Origin: Lepas anatifera
Lineage: Eukaryota > Arthropoda > Thecostraca > Lepadidae
Assembly (NCBI GenBank): GCA_034440635.1
Contig: JAOTON010002272.1
Location: 914,501 to 978,500, forward strand
Reading direction: 5' to 3'
Length of the DNA stretch: 64,000 nt
The notes under the pieces: model-generated
Databases searched by the model: none
What the model was told of the DNA's origin: nothing
What the model saw: only the letters and a program-made list of their open reading frames with translations
Shown here: positions 49,336 to 63,350 of the stretch, piece after piece
Layout of the letters: each line of letters opens with the position of its first letter
Numbering within the stretch: position 1 is the stretch's first letter
Made by a program: the position numbers and the translations under genes

Positions 49336-50295
49336 AAATATATTAAAAAACTGAGTGACCACCTGACGATCTCAGAGATTCTCCTACAGTTTCATGCCTC
49401 GACTGCGAAAGTGTCTTCGCACAATCGTTGTTTTGTGCCCATTTCCACAATTGTTGGTCATTATGAAAAATACCTTTTCACCCAAACATTTCCCAAAATG
49501 CCAAACGCATAAGTATCATGCTTGGTTGTTTGAAGCAGAAATATGTGAAGAATCCACACATTTTAAGCACACAATTTGGGTATTTAGCTGTATTCTTATG
49601 CAAGCACTTGCAATTTCAGGATAACAATACAAATGTCTTAACAAACACGGCAACACCGTGATGTGTAAATACACAGGCGCATCCGAAAGGGGAGGGGATG
49701 GCCCTACCCCCCCCTAAAAAATACCCAAATCACGTGTCAAACATCTATTCATTTTTCCTTCCCCAAAATGTTCGGTGACCTTTGTTGATAAGTACCATAA
49801 TCTAATATAAAATGTCTTGTGTGCGACAAACGTTTGCTTGCTAATCAAAACATAAATGAAAGGGGTATCGCGTTGTAATTTCTACCTGTATGGTGTGCCT
49901 CCCATTATTTTTAACGCTCAAAAATGTTCACAAACATACAGATAGAACATCCAGCGGGGACCTGGCGCCTAGCTTTCATCGACCTCCTGTTTTTACCGTG
50001 TTTTGAAAACAAATCTTAAGTTTTGCAATCACCACACACGAAAGACAATAGCAAACACAAATTCAAAGTTGTTATCTTGTTTGCGGTAGACTTAGCCTTC
50101 TGGTAGAGTTTCCGGTAGACTAAGCCTTCAGGATGTTACCACGCACCGAATGCCGAGCCATATGGCGTCACAAACTTTCCCCTGTTAGGGGGAGGTATTT
50201 TGCTAATGGAGCAGACTTATGCAGAATACGCGTCTGGGATTTGATCGCGGGTTAGCAGCATGGAAAACGAGAACGTTTCTGCGACGCCATTGCAC
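49336..50295. other. Unannotated stretch
   Basis: No supportable gene. A C-rich run occurs near 49707-49716. A CAGGCGCATCCG sequence near 49674 resembles a transposon end, but no partner was found. Confidence 0.3.
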
Positions 50296-50303
50296 TCCTT
50301 GGG

Positions 50304-50697
50304 CAGTGGCAGATCCAAGGGGGGCAAAAAGGTATTTGCCCCCCCAAACGGAAAAGCTCGGGGCAAAACTATGTTTTTCCCCCAAAGTGATCGACCTCGT
50401 TTTTCCCCCGACTGCTTTTTTAGTTTATAAGCAAGATTTTAGGACTTCAACTCTCAAATTCAAACAGAACCAGTTAAGTTCAGTGTAAATATTGGGCCTT
50501 GGACTGGAAAAGTATCTAGAGCCCATATTTTTCATCCTGTGACATTTTTCTTTTCTTTTCTTTTCGCCTCAAATACCCAAAACTCTACCGGGAAGTGATA
50601 TTGTAGCGCAGCTTTCACGGCGCAACGTTTTTTTTCTTATTTTCGACTTTTGACTTTGGTTTGCCCCTCCCAAACCGAACGGCTAGATCCGCCACTG
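50304..50697 (+). mobile_element. hAT-like MITE, second family
   Basis: The 394-bp element is flanked by a perfect 8-bp duplication TCCTTGGG (50296-50303 and 50698-50705). Its ends are CAGTGGCAGATC and, read inward from the right, CAGTGGCGGATC, matching at 11 of 12 positions. These ends and the 8-bp duplication are characteristic of hAT elements. No transposase frame inside. Confidence 0.94.
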
Positions 50698-50705
50698 TCC
50701 TTGGG

Positions 50706-51032
50706 TGCTCCAGGTCATAAGGAGGATGAAATTTACTGCCGCCAACTATTTTGCCGGCCGTGACGCTGTTCCCCTTCCCCAAACTGGTTTAAAAGAAACC
50801 ACAATGCCCCTGAAATGCACTGAAAGACACACGCGGCTAGGCGTAGGAGGACTTGTCGCGGAGGACTCTTGGATAGAGGCATCAAACACGCATTTCGCGG
50901 ACCGCATATTTCAATTCACACGTGACATTGTACCATAATCACGAAGAGAAGCAAGAAGGTGGTATCCTGAGCGTGTTGTATAGCAGGTGAAGCTGTGTGT
51001 AAATACTACGGAGGTTGCAGGTCTGAACAATG
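50706..51032. other. Unannotated stretch
   Basis: No supportable gene or repeat seen. Confidence 0.3.
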
Positions 51033-51045
51033 GATCTCTCTACCC

Positions 51046-51528
51046 CAGAGTGTTGTGGGAATGACCTAGGACCCTAAAAGATTATGAAACAGATGACAGT
51101 AAAAGCGCTAAGAGACTAGCAGCCTAAAAAGCAAAAATCCAGAAACTAAGACCTCTAAACCCTATAAAGCCCAAAAAGGCCACGTCAAGGTACAGATAAA
51201 GAAAACAAGCGTGGGATGAGGTAAATGCAACGTTTCGGTCTTAGACCGCCGTCAGGCGAGGGTCCCTCGCCTGACGACGGTCTAAGACCGAAACGTTGCA
51301 TTTACCTCATCCCACGCTTTTTTTTCTTTATCTGTACCTTAACGTAGCCTTTTTGGGCTTTATAGGGTTTAGACGTTTTAGCTTCTGGACTTTTGCTTTT
51401 TAGGCTGCTAGTCTTTTAGCGCTTTTACTGCCATCTGTTTCATAATCTTTTAGGGTCCTAGGTCATTCCCACAACACTCTGCGGTTTATGGCACCCTATC
51501 TCCAGCAAGCCTTCCGAGAACTTATTAT
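51046..51528. mobile_element. Large palindrome with tail, possible Penelope-like remnant
   Basis: Positions 51046-51262 and 51264-51481 are reverse complements at roughly 95% of sites, meeting at GGCGAGGGTCCCTCGCC with no real loop. A 47-bp tail follows to 51528. A 13-bp direct repeat GATCTCTCTACCC brackets the unit (51033-51045 and 51529-51541). Inverted terminal-repeat copies with a short extra tail and variable-length target duplications are known for Penelope-like retroelements, so that origin is plausible. No reverse transcriptase is present. The right arm contains CTGACGA, a short GGTC/GACC stem and GAAAC at 51271-51294, resembling part of a hammerhead ribozyme core. Confidence 0.75.
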
Positions 51529-51728
51529 GATCTCTCTACCCACATGGCCCCAGGGTACACAATTCCCACAGGAAACCGACTGTCTGACGAATTATACAGA
51601 CATTACACACAACAACGACAAAAACTTCACTCCATTACTAGCGATACGTCCAATACACTTACTAATAAATGAGGATCTGGAGCTAATATCACTGATTATT
51701 TCTGTCGGATAATGCAAGATGATTAAGC

Positions 51729-52083
51729 ACCGCACCGGTAGCTCAGTCGGTAGGGCGTTGGGCTCCGGCCCGGTCGGAAAGCCGTGCAGTGGCAGTGCAC
51801 CAATAATAGCTCGGGATTTCTTGCCCTGCAACGCACCGGCGTTTAATATTTACCTGACGTAGGTTGGATGTCAGCTGACTAGTGAGAGGGTGACTTGAGC
51901 GGGGCGGTCGTCCCCGTTCTTTGTGGGACATTGAACTTTGGATTCCAATTAAACTCGTCATTGCGGGAATTTCTCGTTCGGATGCAGGGTTCGTAGTTTA
52001 CGTGATATGTTCCTTGATGACTTTAGTGAGGATTCGACCTCAAAAGCCGTACCTGCAATAACATGGACAACATTTATAAACAA
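51729..52083 (+). mobile_element. tRNA-derived SINE, copy 3 (family A)
   Basis: The head GGTAGCTCAGTCGGTAGGGC near 51738 is followed by the family blocks (GAGGGTGACTTGAGCGGGGC near 51887, CTCGTTCGGATG near 51973, TGACTTTAGTGAGGATTC near 52018) and ends at ATTTATAAAC. It is the most diverged copy, with a poor B box. Confidence 0.88.
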
Positions 52084-54601
<2,518 letters not shown>

Positions 54602-54625
54602 CGCCCGGGTGACGTCACCCGGGCG
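54602..54625. promoter_or_regulatory. 24-bp perfect palindrome centred on a CRE-type site
   Basis: CGCCCGGGTGAC and its exact complement meet at TGACGTCA (54610-54617), the cAMP-response-element octamer. GGAATCCTCC and GGAGGAATCC extend the symmetry to about 43 bp with one offset base. A regulatory role is inferred; it could equally be a transposon relic. Confidence 0.6.
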
Positions 54626-56398
54626 GAGGAATCCTCTTGAACGTTCCTTTAAGTAAAGGTATCTTGGCTCATATGAACCTCAGTCACAATTTCAAGCGCG
54701 TGATTGAAAATGAAGACAAATATTGAAGGACTTATAACAAATGGCTGTTTCATAACCCCAACAGCTTCATAGCCTTATCCTAGCGTCATAACCTAAACCT
54801 TCATTATCTGATTCATAACCCAAAATCCGCCATAGGCACCATTGTTGACAGTCACAAGTTCTAATACAACTAATGTCAGCCAATCTGCAAGCAGCCATTT
54901 CAATAACAAAACCATGGTCTATCCTTTCTGGAACGCAAGCAATGGTTCATATCAACTCTCAGGAGCGTAGCCAAGGGCTCACATCTACCATCTAACGAAT
55001 TCAACCCAGGTTTTGCCTCAACTACTTTAGTATCGTTACCCTGTCCCCCATAAAATGTAATATCAGTGATGGAACTCAAGGTTAAAATCCGTCATTCCAG
55101 GGACGTAGCCCGCGTCAAAATCTGTAGCTCCAGGACAGTAGCCGAGGACTACCGTTCAGGGACGTCCTGGGACTCGCATCTACCATCTCAGGGACGTAGC
55201 TCAAGGCCACCCCAGCATGCCGGAGAGCGACTGACGAATCTGCCTCAGGCAGCTTCACAGTCCATTGGCGACACTGACGAAGTAGGTCACCCTTCAAGCT
55301 CATTGTTCATGTTGGATCATTAAATTCACCAGCCAGAGGCGTTGGGGCAGCTGAAATCTTCCAAGGTTAGCCTTGTCGTCAGACACAATATAAGTTCACC
55401 AGGTGGACTGCGGCGACCATTCGGCGGCCTATTTCCTGGCCCTGCGAGCATATTGGCTCGTAAAGACCATGCCCGGGGAAACGAAACGGGCACATGGCGT
55501 GACCTGACGACCTCTCCAGCAGCACGGCTCGGCACAGCGCGACCGTTAGGAAGAGCCATGGCGACGATGGCCACCAGTAGGGCGCCTGCCGGCGCCGACC
55601 TGATCAGGCCAGAGGAAACACTTGCCGAGAAAATATTTCCTGGATGGCTGTGCCTGTTTCCTTGCTAGAGACCCGACGATGGCCCAGATACCCGGGTGGT
55701 TTCTACTCCAGCAGTGGAAACTACCGCCTGGGGCTACGATGAGAATCCACATCCCACTATTCAAACATTTGGGTTGAGTTTCCCCAGAAGGTTCCCATCA
55801 AAAGAATTCGGCAGACATTTCGCTGGCCGGACCGGCCCGTTCCGACCGGTCTCACTGAGCTCTTTTGAGACGTGAAAAAGGAAGAGATCGGTGCGCCGGG
55901 TCGGTACAAAGCCCGCATTATCGGCGTGACTGGAGGCCAGCTCCGAGCCGGGCCGGAGAGACCGTGTATCGGACCACTGGTCGCACTAATCAGTCTGTGA
56001 GTGGGGACGTCAGCTGAAGGCCGGGCCCCGCTCCAGCACGTGCCCCTGGTGTTACCGCAGTCCCACGCGGCGCCGCACACTGAGGTCACACAGAGAGAAC
56101 GGCTGGCCATTCAGATTCTCCACTTGCATAGAGATGGAGTGTACACGGCTGGCTCATTCTAATCAGCGCCAACAGACGCCTGTCAGAAGCCGGTGTTAAG
56201 CATAGCTAATGACAGCGGAGGGATCCAGGGCAAAGTGAACGGAACAAAAAGACAAATGCAAGGTAACGAGATGACGGTACAGAAAAGGCTGAAAGAAGGC
56301 TGCTTCCCTGCCCTTGATCTCAAAACATTTGGGAGAAAGTTAATACTTTTTTGTAATTGAAACATGCCGACACATGGAAGAAACTCCTACTGTCTCGC
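54626..56398. other. Unannotated stretch with weak internal repeats
   Basis: Imperfect repeats of CAGGGACGTAGC and CATCTACCATCT occur between 54955 and 55210. A minus ATG frame at 55757-56110 (117 codons) is not recognised. No firm gene. Confidence 0.3.
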
Positions 56399-56505
56399 GC
56401 CAACATCTCCGAATGACTGCCTCCCGCCAACATCTCCGAATGACCGTCTCCCGCCAACATCTCCGAATGAATGGCTCGCACCAATATCTCCGCTTCCAAT
56501 GCGAT
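56399..56505 (-). repeat. 27-bp tandem repeat, 4 copies
   Basis: Units GCCAACATCTCCGAATGACY start at 56399, 56426, 56453 and 56480. The 27-bp period keeps frame; on the minus strand one frame gives a nine-residue repeat HSEMLAGDG. The array lies just downstream of the stop of the minus-strand exon at 56529. Confidence 0.93.
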
Positions 56506-56528
56506 TTCGATGTCCCACTGCAGAGCAT

Positions 56529-56717
56529 TTATTTCCCGCTGGCTCCGGCCGGAAGCAGTTTGAACTCCAAGGAGATGGACTTCCTGCCCGTTAGCATCCT
56601 CTGTGGCCGCTGAAGGGTTTCCACACACGGCACCCCGCAGTAAATCCACTTTAGCTCGGCAGGCCCAAGCACACCATAGAACACGCTGCCATTTAAGAAA
56701 ACGAATGGCACTCGGCC
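56529..56717 (-). CDS. Putative terminal coding exon, unknown protein
   Basis: On the minus strand a pyrimidine-rich tract ending in AG (complement near 56717-56730, with a TACTGAT branch-like motif upstream) leads into a frame. It reads GRVPFVFLNGSVFYGVLGP, then a Trp/Cys-containing core (ELKWIYCGVPCVETL), then a basic middle (QRPQRMLTGRKS) and ISLEFKLLPAGASGK. It ends at TAA 56529-56531. AATAAA overlaps the stop and could serve as a polyadenylation signal. Alternating hydrophobic strands and mixed codon use make this the most protein-like segment in the window. Upstream exons were not located and no family is recognised. An overlapping minus frame (down to 56320) is also open, so the frame choice is a judgement. 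Confidence 0.45.
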   Translation of the reverse strand, partial: GRVPFVFLNGSVFYGVLGPAELKWIYCGVPCVETLQRPQRMLTGRKSISLEFKLLPAGASGK

Positions 56718-56852
56718 TCTTCAAGGATGGAAACACACACGAGATATCTTCATGGGAGAACAGTGATCAGTAAAAACTATCATCGGGATTCTAAACATTA
56801 GCCTTGTGTGCTTTACACACTAGCCGCTTCCGATGTAATACGAGAGTACGTC
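56718..56852. other. Possible intron sequence
   Basis: Short stretch upstream, on the minus strand, of the putative exon. No other feature seen. Confidence 0.25.
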
Positions 56853-57210
56853 TAGCCGCCCCGATAGCTCAGTTGGTAGAGCGTTGGGCTTCGATACGCT
56901 GCTCATGAACATGAATTGGCAGTGCATGTGCTTGCTTGGGACCGATTTCCCTTGAGACACTCCGGCGCTAAATATTTACCCGACGTAGGTCGGCTGGCAC
57001 TTGATTGGTGAGAGGGTGACCTGAGCGGGGCGGCAGTCCCTGTGCATTGTGGGACGTTAAACTTTGAACTTCTAAATCTACCCTTCACCGGGGGAGTTGC
57101 TCGTTCGGATGGTGGGATCGTGGTCTCCCTGACAAGTCCACTAATGACTTTAGTGAGACCCCGACTCCAAAAACCGAAATTGCATCAGCTTGGATAAAAT
57201 ATATTTAAAA
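56853..57210 (+). mobile_element. tRNA-derived SINE, copy 4 (family A)
   Basis: The head GATAGCTCAGTTGGTAGAGC near 56864 is followed by B-box-like GGGACCGATTTCC near 56938. The family blocks GAGGGTGACCTGAGCGGGGC near 57012, CTCGTTCGGATGGTGGG near 57101 and TGACTTTAGTGAGACCCC near 57146 come next. It ends in AAAATATATTTAAAA. Confidence 0.92.
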
Positions 57211-57976
57211 GAGATAGTGGACCACGCGGGGATTGCAGTGCGACGTGCGAGCGCGGTCATTGAGTATGGGGCAGTATTTGGTTGCTCAATACTTGAAGTA
57301 GTTTGACTTATCAGCTTACCATTCACTTGAGTGGCGTCTGTTGGGGTTTTAAGTTGCTTCCACTGATAACCAGGGAATTTTTGGGGAAGCTAGAGGGCAT
57401 CTGCCCCCCTTGCCTACATCCATGCCGTGCCCTGCCACATTTACAGAAGACTGTTTACATAGAACAATTAAACTGAAGACGGAGAGCTGCGAACGTCGCG
57501 CGAGCGCCATTATCACCCAGACCGAGCTCAACAAACATTACCCGTTACTCTCAACGCCTGCGACACTTCTACTGCAATCACACGAATCGACACGATTTAC
57601 TCGCTAACGTCATTTCCTCAAGGCAGCAGTTAACAATAGGACCGGAGATCTAACGTCGAGACAACCGTGTAAACTTTGGCCAGAGCACACAAACTACCTA
57701 GGACGCGGCGCCACACACGCCCTGCTGAGACGCACAGCCTGTTCAACATGACAACGCCCGGCGTGCTCCGATGCCAGCCGGCGACCGCGTCTCAGAGCAA
57801 ACACTCAGCGGCGCTCCCACCCTGTCAGCATCGTCTGCCTGTTAGACGAGATCACAGACGCCCGGCAGCGGCCTTACTATGTCGCACCGAGGCTCCACCG
57901 CCTCTCATTGATAAATAATCCCAGTTTCTGTAGAATATCGTCTCCTCGCCCCATCTTGGAGCAAGCTGGATTTTCT
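57211..57976. other. Unannotated stretch
   Basis: No gene seen. GGGGATTGCAGTG near 57234 matches the start of SINE family B, possibly a truncated copy. Confidence 0.3.
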
Positions 57977-60900
57977 CGCCAGGCGCGGCAGTTCTGTTAC
58001 CACTACCAGGGCTGGACTCTCGCCAGGCGTGGCAGTTCTGCTACCACTACCAGGGCTGGACCTCGCCAGGCGTGGCAGTTCTGCTACCACTACCAGGGCT
58101 GGACTCTCGCCAGGCGCGGCAGTTCTGCCGCCGCTACCAGGACTGGACTCTCGCCAGGCGTGGCAGTTCTGCCGCCGCTACCAGGGCTGGGCTCTCGCCA
58201 GGCGCGGCAGTTCTGCCGCCGCTACCAGGGCTGGATCTCGCCAGGCGTGGCAGTTCTGCCGCCGCTACCGGGGCTGGGCTCTCGCCAGGCGCGGCAGTTC
58301 TGCCGCCGCTACCAGGGCTGGACTCTCGCCAGGCGTGGCAGTTCTGCCGCCGCTACCAGGGCTGGATTTTCTCGCCAGGCGCGGCAGTTCTGCCGCCGCT
58401 ACCAGGGCTGGACTCTCGCCAGGCGTGGCAGTTCTGCCGCCGCTACCGGGGCTGGACTCTCGCCAGGCGTGGCAGTTCTGCCGCCGCTACCGGGGCTGGA
58501 TTTTCTCGCCAGGCGCGGCAGTTCTGCCGCCGCTACCAGGGCTGGACTCTCGCCAGGCGTGGCAGTTCTGCCGTCGCTACCAGGGCTGGACTCTCGCCAG
58601 GCGTGGCAGTTCTGCCGCCGGTACCAGGGCTGGACTCTCGCCAGGCGTGGCAGTTCTGCCGCCGGTACCAGGGCTGGACTCTCGCCAGGCGTGGCAGTTC
58701 TGCCGCCGGTACCAGGGCTGACCTCGCCAGGCGTGGCAGTTCTGCCGCCGCTACCAGGGCTGGACTCTCGCCAGGCGTGGCAGTTCTGCCGCCGGTACCA
58801 GGGCTGGACTCTCGCCAGGCGCGGCAGTTCTGCCGCCGCTACCAGGGCTGGACTCTCGCCAGGCGCGGCAGTTCTGCCGCCGGTACCAGGGCTGGACTCT
58901 CGCCAGGCGCGGCAGTTCTGCCGCCGGTACCAGGGCTGGACTCTCGCCAGGCGCGGCAGTTCTGCCGCCGGTACCAGGGCTGGACTCTCGCCAGGCGCGG
59001 CAGTTCTGCCACCGCTACCAGGGCTGGACTCTCGCCAGGCGTGGCAGTTCTGCCGCCGCTACCAGGGCTGGACTCTCGCCAGGCGCGGCAGTTCTGCCGC
59101 CGGTACCAGGGCTGGACTCTCGCCAGGCGCGGCAGTTCTGCCGTCGTTACCAGGGCTGGACTCTCGCCAGGCGCGGCAGTTCTGCCACCGGTACCGGGGC
59201 TGGACTCTCGCCAGGCGCGGCAGTTCTGCCGCCGCTACCAGGGCTGGACTCTCGCCAGGCGCGGCAGTTCTGCCGCCGGTACCAGGGCTGGACTCTCGCA
59301 AGGCGCGGCAGTTCTGCCGCCGCTACCAGGGCTGGACTTCGCCAGGCGCGGCAGTTCTGCCGCCGCTACCAGGGCTGGACTCTCGCCAGGCGCGGCAGTT
59401 CTGCCGCCGCTACCAGGGCTGGACTCTCGCCAGGCGTGGCAGTTCTGCCGCCGCTACCAGGGCTGGACTCTCGCCAGGCGCGGCAGTTCTGCCGCCGCTA
59501 CCAGGGCTGGACTCTCGCCAGGCGCGGCAGTTCTGCCGCCGCTACCAGGGCTGGACTCTCGCCAGGCGCGGCAGTTCTGCCGCCGCTACCAGGGCTGGAC
59601 TCTCGCCAGGCGCGGCAGTTCTGCCGTCGCTACCAGGGCTGGATTCTCGCCAGGCGCGGCAGTTCTGCCGCCGCTACCAGGGCTGGACTCTCGCCAGGCG
59701 TGGCAGTTCTGCCGCCGCTACCAGGGCTGGACTCTCGCCAGGCGCGGCAGTTCTGCCGCCGCTACCAGGGCTGGACTCTCGCCAGGCGTGGCAGTTCTGC
59801 CGTCGCTACCAGGGCTGGACTCTCGCCAGGCGCGGCAGTTCTGCCGCCGGTACCAGGGCTGGACTCTCGCCAGGCGCGGCAGTTCTGCCGCCGCTACCAG
59901 GGCTGGACTCTCGCCAGGCGCGGCAGTTCTGCCGCCGCTACCAGGGCTGGACTCTCGCCAGGCGCGGCAGTTCTGCCGCCGGTACCAGGGCTGGACTCTC
60001 GCCAGGCGCGGCAGTTCTGCCGCCGCTACCAGGGGCTGGACTCTCGCCAGGCGTGGCAGTTCTGCCGCCGCTACCAGGGCTGGACTCTCGCCAGGCGCGG
60101 CAGTTCTGCCGCCGGTACCAGGGCTGGACTCTCGCCAGGCGCGGCAGTTCTGCCGCCGCTACCAGGGCTGGACTCTCGCCAGGCGTGGCAGTTCTGCCGC
60201 CCTGCCGCCGCTACCAGGGCTGGACTCTCGCCAGGCGCGGCAGTTCTGCCGCCGCTACCAGGGCTGGATCTCGCCAGGCGTGGCAGTTCTGCCGCCGCTA
60301 CCGGGGCTGGACTCTCGCCAGGCGCGGCAGTTCTGCCGCCGGTACCAGGGCTGGACTCTCGCCAGGCGCGGCAGTTCTGCCGTCGCTACCAGGGCTGGAC
60401 TCTCGCCAGGCGCGGCAGTTCTGCCACCGCTACCGGGGCTGGACTCTCGCCAGGCGCGGCAGTTCTGCCGCCGGTACCAGGGCTGGACTCTCGCCAGGCG
60501 TGGCAGTTCTGCCGCCGGTACCGGGGCTGGACTCTCGCCAGGCGTGGCAGTTCTGCCGCCGCTACCGGGGCTGGACTCTCGCCAGGCGCGGCAGTTCGCC
60601 GCCGGTACCAGGGCTGGACTCTCGCCAGGCGTGGCAGTTCGCCGCCGGTACCAGGGCTGACTCTCGCCAGGCGTGGCAGTTCTGCCGCCGGTACCAGGGC
60701 TGGACTCTCGCCAGGCGTGGCAGTTCTGCCGCCGGTACCAGGGCTGACCTCGCCAGGCGTGGCAGTTCTGCCGCCGGTACCGGGCTGACTCTCGCCAGGC
60801 GTGGCAGTTCTGCCGCCGGTACCAGGGCTGACTCTCGCCAGGCGCGGCAGTTCTGCCGTCGCTACCAGGGCTGGACTCTCGCCAGGCGCGGCAGTTCTGC

Positions 60901-61862
60901 CGCCGCTACCAGGGCTGGGTTCGCCAGGCGCGGCAGTTCTGCCGCCGCTACCAGGGCTGGATTCTCGCCAGGCGTGGCAGTTCTGCCGCCACTACCAGGG
61001 CTGGATTCTCGCCAGGCGCGGCAGTTCTGCCGCCACTACCAGGGCTGATTCTCGCCAGGCTGGCGTTCTGCCGCCACTACCAGGGCTGATTCTCGCCAGG
61101 CGCGGCAGTTCTGCCGCCGCTACCAGGGCTGGACTCTCGCCAGGCGCGGCAGTTCTGCCGTCGCTACCAGGGCTGATTCTCGCCAGGCGTGGCAGTTCTG
61201 CCGCCACTACCGGGCTGATTCTCGCCAGGCGTGGCAGTTCTGCCGCCACTACCGGGCTGATTCTCGCCAGGCGTGGCAGTTCTGCCGCCACTACCAGGGC
61301 TGATTCTCGCCAGGCGCGGCAGTTCTGCCGCCACTACCAGGCTGGATTCTCGCCAGGCGCGGCAGTTCTGCCGCCACTACCAGGGCTGGATTCTCGCCAG
61401 GCGTGGCAGTTCGCCGCCACTACCAGGGCTGGATTCTCGCCAGGCGTGGCGTTCTGCCGCCACTACCAGGGCTGGATTCTCGCCAGGCGCGGCAGTTCTG
61501 CCGCCGCTACCAGGGCTGGACTCTCGCCAGGCGCGGCAGTTCTGCCGCCACTACCAGGCTGGATTCTCGCCAGGCGTGGCAGTTCTGCCGCCACTACCAG
61601 GGCTGGATTCTCGCCAGGCGTGGCAGTTCTGCGCCACTCAGGGCTGGACTCTCGCCAGGCGCGGCAGTTCTGCCGCCGCTACCAGGGCTGATTCTCGCCA
61701 GGCGCGGCAGTTCTGCCGCCACTACCGGGCTGATTCTCGCCAGGGCGGCAGTTCTGCCGTCGCTACCAGGGCTGGATTCTCGCCAGGCGTGGCAGTTCTG
61801 CCGCCGCTACCAGGGCTGGACTCTCGCCAGGCGTGGCAGTTCTGCCGCCGCTACCAGGGCGA
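57977..61862 (+). repeat. 44-bp minisatellite, about 88 copies
   Basis: The unit reads CGCCAGGCGCGGCAGTTCTG, then CCGCCGCTACCAGGGCTGGA, then CTCT. Common variants are GCGTGG for GCGCGG, GGTACC for GCTACC and TTCTC for CTCTC. CCACTACC variants cluster at both edges, while the centre is more uniform. Because 44 is not a multiple of 3 and units lack plus-strand stops, all three frames stay open for long distances (one over 1,000 codons, cycling a 44-residue repeat). That frame has no ATG, so I do not call it a gene. Confidence 0.97.
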
Positions 61863-61895
61863 GGTAAAAGCGGCAGTAGTGAAAATGAGCGCGGA

Positions 61896-62349
61896 AAGTC
61901 ACGCCAAATCCATACTTCTAGTTTGGATTTCCTATAGCAAGCAAGCCTTTTCCTCCCAACTTCTAGCATTGACGGTCGTTAAACACTAATGATCATACAA
62001 CCCACCGATTTATGTAATTGGCTAATAATTACGTGCAGGGATTCCCGAGTTCAGCCCTTTCACGTCGACGAGGCGACCAAAGGCAGCATTCGCTTAGTCA
62101 TGTGACACTCGAGAGGGCCCAGAGCACAGCGGCGGTCAGAGCCGCCGTTCGCTGCCAATTACGCCGCCAAGTGACACTCGAGACGGCCCGCCGCACGACG
62201 GCCGCCAGCGCGTAATCGCCCTGGTGCCAAACTCCCGGGCAGAACACGATAAACATGTTCAGGAAAAGCCTTTGCTTTTGAAAATACCCCAGTCTGTGGC
62301 GACTGAGTTTCGACAACTGTGGCATAATGTTGTGCGCTACAATATTGAG
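61896..62349. other. Unannotated stretch with a 69-bp duplication
   Basis: GTGACACTCGAGA starts at 62102 and 62171, with related GC-rich blocks after each. No gene seen. Confidence 0.4.
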
Positions 62350-62555
62350 CCTGGATAGCCTGGTGGCTTCATTACCCGTCTCCAGATTGGGGAGGCATGA
62401 ATTAGAGTGGATTCAATCCCCACGGCTGGGAACCGCCTTCCGTGTACCATCTGGCCCGGTGCAGAGTATCCTTACATACCCAAGCCAATACTCCCTGTAA
62501 TTGGGTAAGTGTGTCTGCTGGGATTGATCCTAATTAAGCAAAGTAAAAAATAAAA
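62350..62555 (+). mobile_element. Possible tRNA-derived SINE, family C
   Basis: GGATAGCCTGGTGGC near 62353 resembles an A box and GGATTCAATCCCC near 62409 a B box, at near-normal tRNA spacing. A body follows to an A-rich tail (AAAGTAAAAAATAAAATAG). Only one copy is present in the window, so the call rests on structure alone. Confidence 0.5.
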
Positions 62556-63030
62556 TAGAGTTCAGTAGAACCAACAACGCATCCATACATAAGACGTAAA
62601 ATAAACAATACTTCAACCAAAGGGAGGCCAGCACCGCCTGGGGTTAGATTTGCTGATGCAAACGTTGGCCCCGGGGAGCAGGCTTGAACATCGCGGCTCC
62701 GAACTTCTCCCGTTCAGTGCGATACAGAAAATTGGCACATTCCATTTTCTGTCCTACAAACCAGTCACAGGCAAGCGCTACATACATCAGCCAGATCAGC
62801 TACAGCTTAGGTCTTCTGATTGCTGCCCGGCAGTGTTGATCTCGGCCCTCTTTATTAGTCGCCGGCGGCACTGGGTCAAGCCAGAGCGAGACTAAACCAT
62901 CGCGCTAGAGAATGTCACACCAGTAACATAAGCGTAGGCTTGGTAGATGAGAACGCCGTTTCAGTGCCACACATTTATGCCAGGTTGTTACTCTCACTAA
63001 TCTGCCATACTAGCCATTTCCAACCAAGCC
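62556..63030. other. Unannotated stretch
   Basis: No supportable gene or repeat seen. Confidence 0.3.
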
Positions 63031-63350
63031 AGAGAGCGAGAGCGAGAGCGAGAGAGAGAGAGGGGAAGCACAACTCACGCAGAGAGCAGGGGAGAGCGTA
63101 CCTCACGCCTCGAACAGAGGCAGTATGACTCAAGGAGAGAGGAGGGGGAACATCAATCGTGGAGAGATCAGAGACGAAATAAACTCACGGAGAGAGAAGG
63201 GAATCATAAATCTCAGAGAAGAGGAAAAGCAAGCCCACAGAGGGAGGAAAGTGGACGCATACCTCACAAAAGGAGCGAGGACGAGAGAGGCAGTAAGAAT
63301 AAATTCGGGAGAGAGAAAGGCAGAATCCACAAAGGAGAGAGATGGCATGC
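63031..63350 (+). repeat. Purine-rich GAGAG imperfect repeats
   Basis: It begins with a (GAGAGC)n/(GA)n tract near 63032-63065 and continues with irregular units built on CTCACGGAGAGAGAAGG. The plus frame is open for 156 codons through this tract, probably because of composition. Confidence 0.75.

Noticed and set aside
51271..51294. Functional hammerhead ribozyme
   Set aside because: The core lacks the standard closing pair of stem II and a clear cleavage-site stem, so it is reported only as a resemblance.
57908..61048. Open frame of more than 1,000 codons on the plus strand
   Set aside because: It has no ATG start and is entirely built from the 44-bp minisatellite, whose units lack stops in all plus frames.
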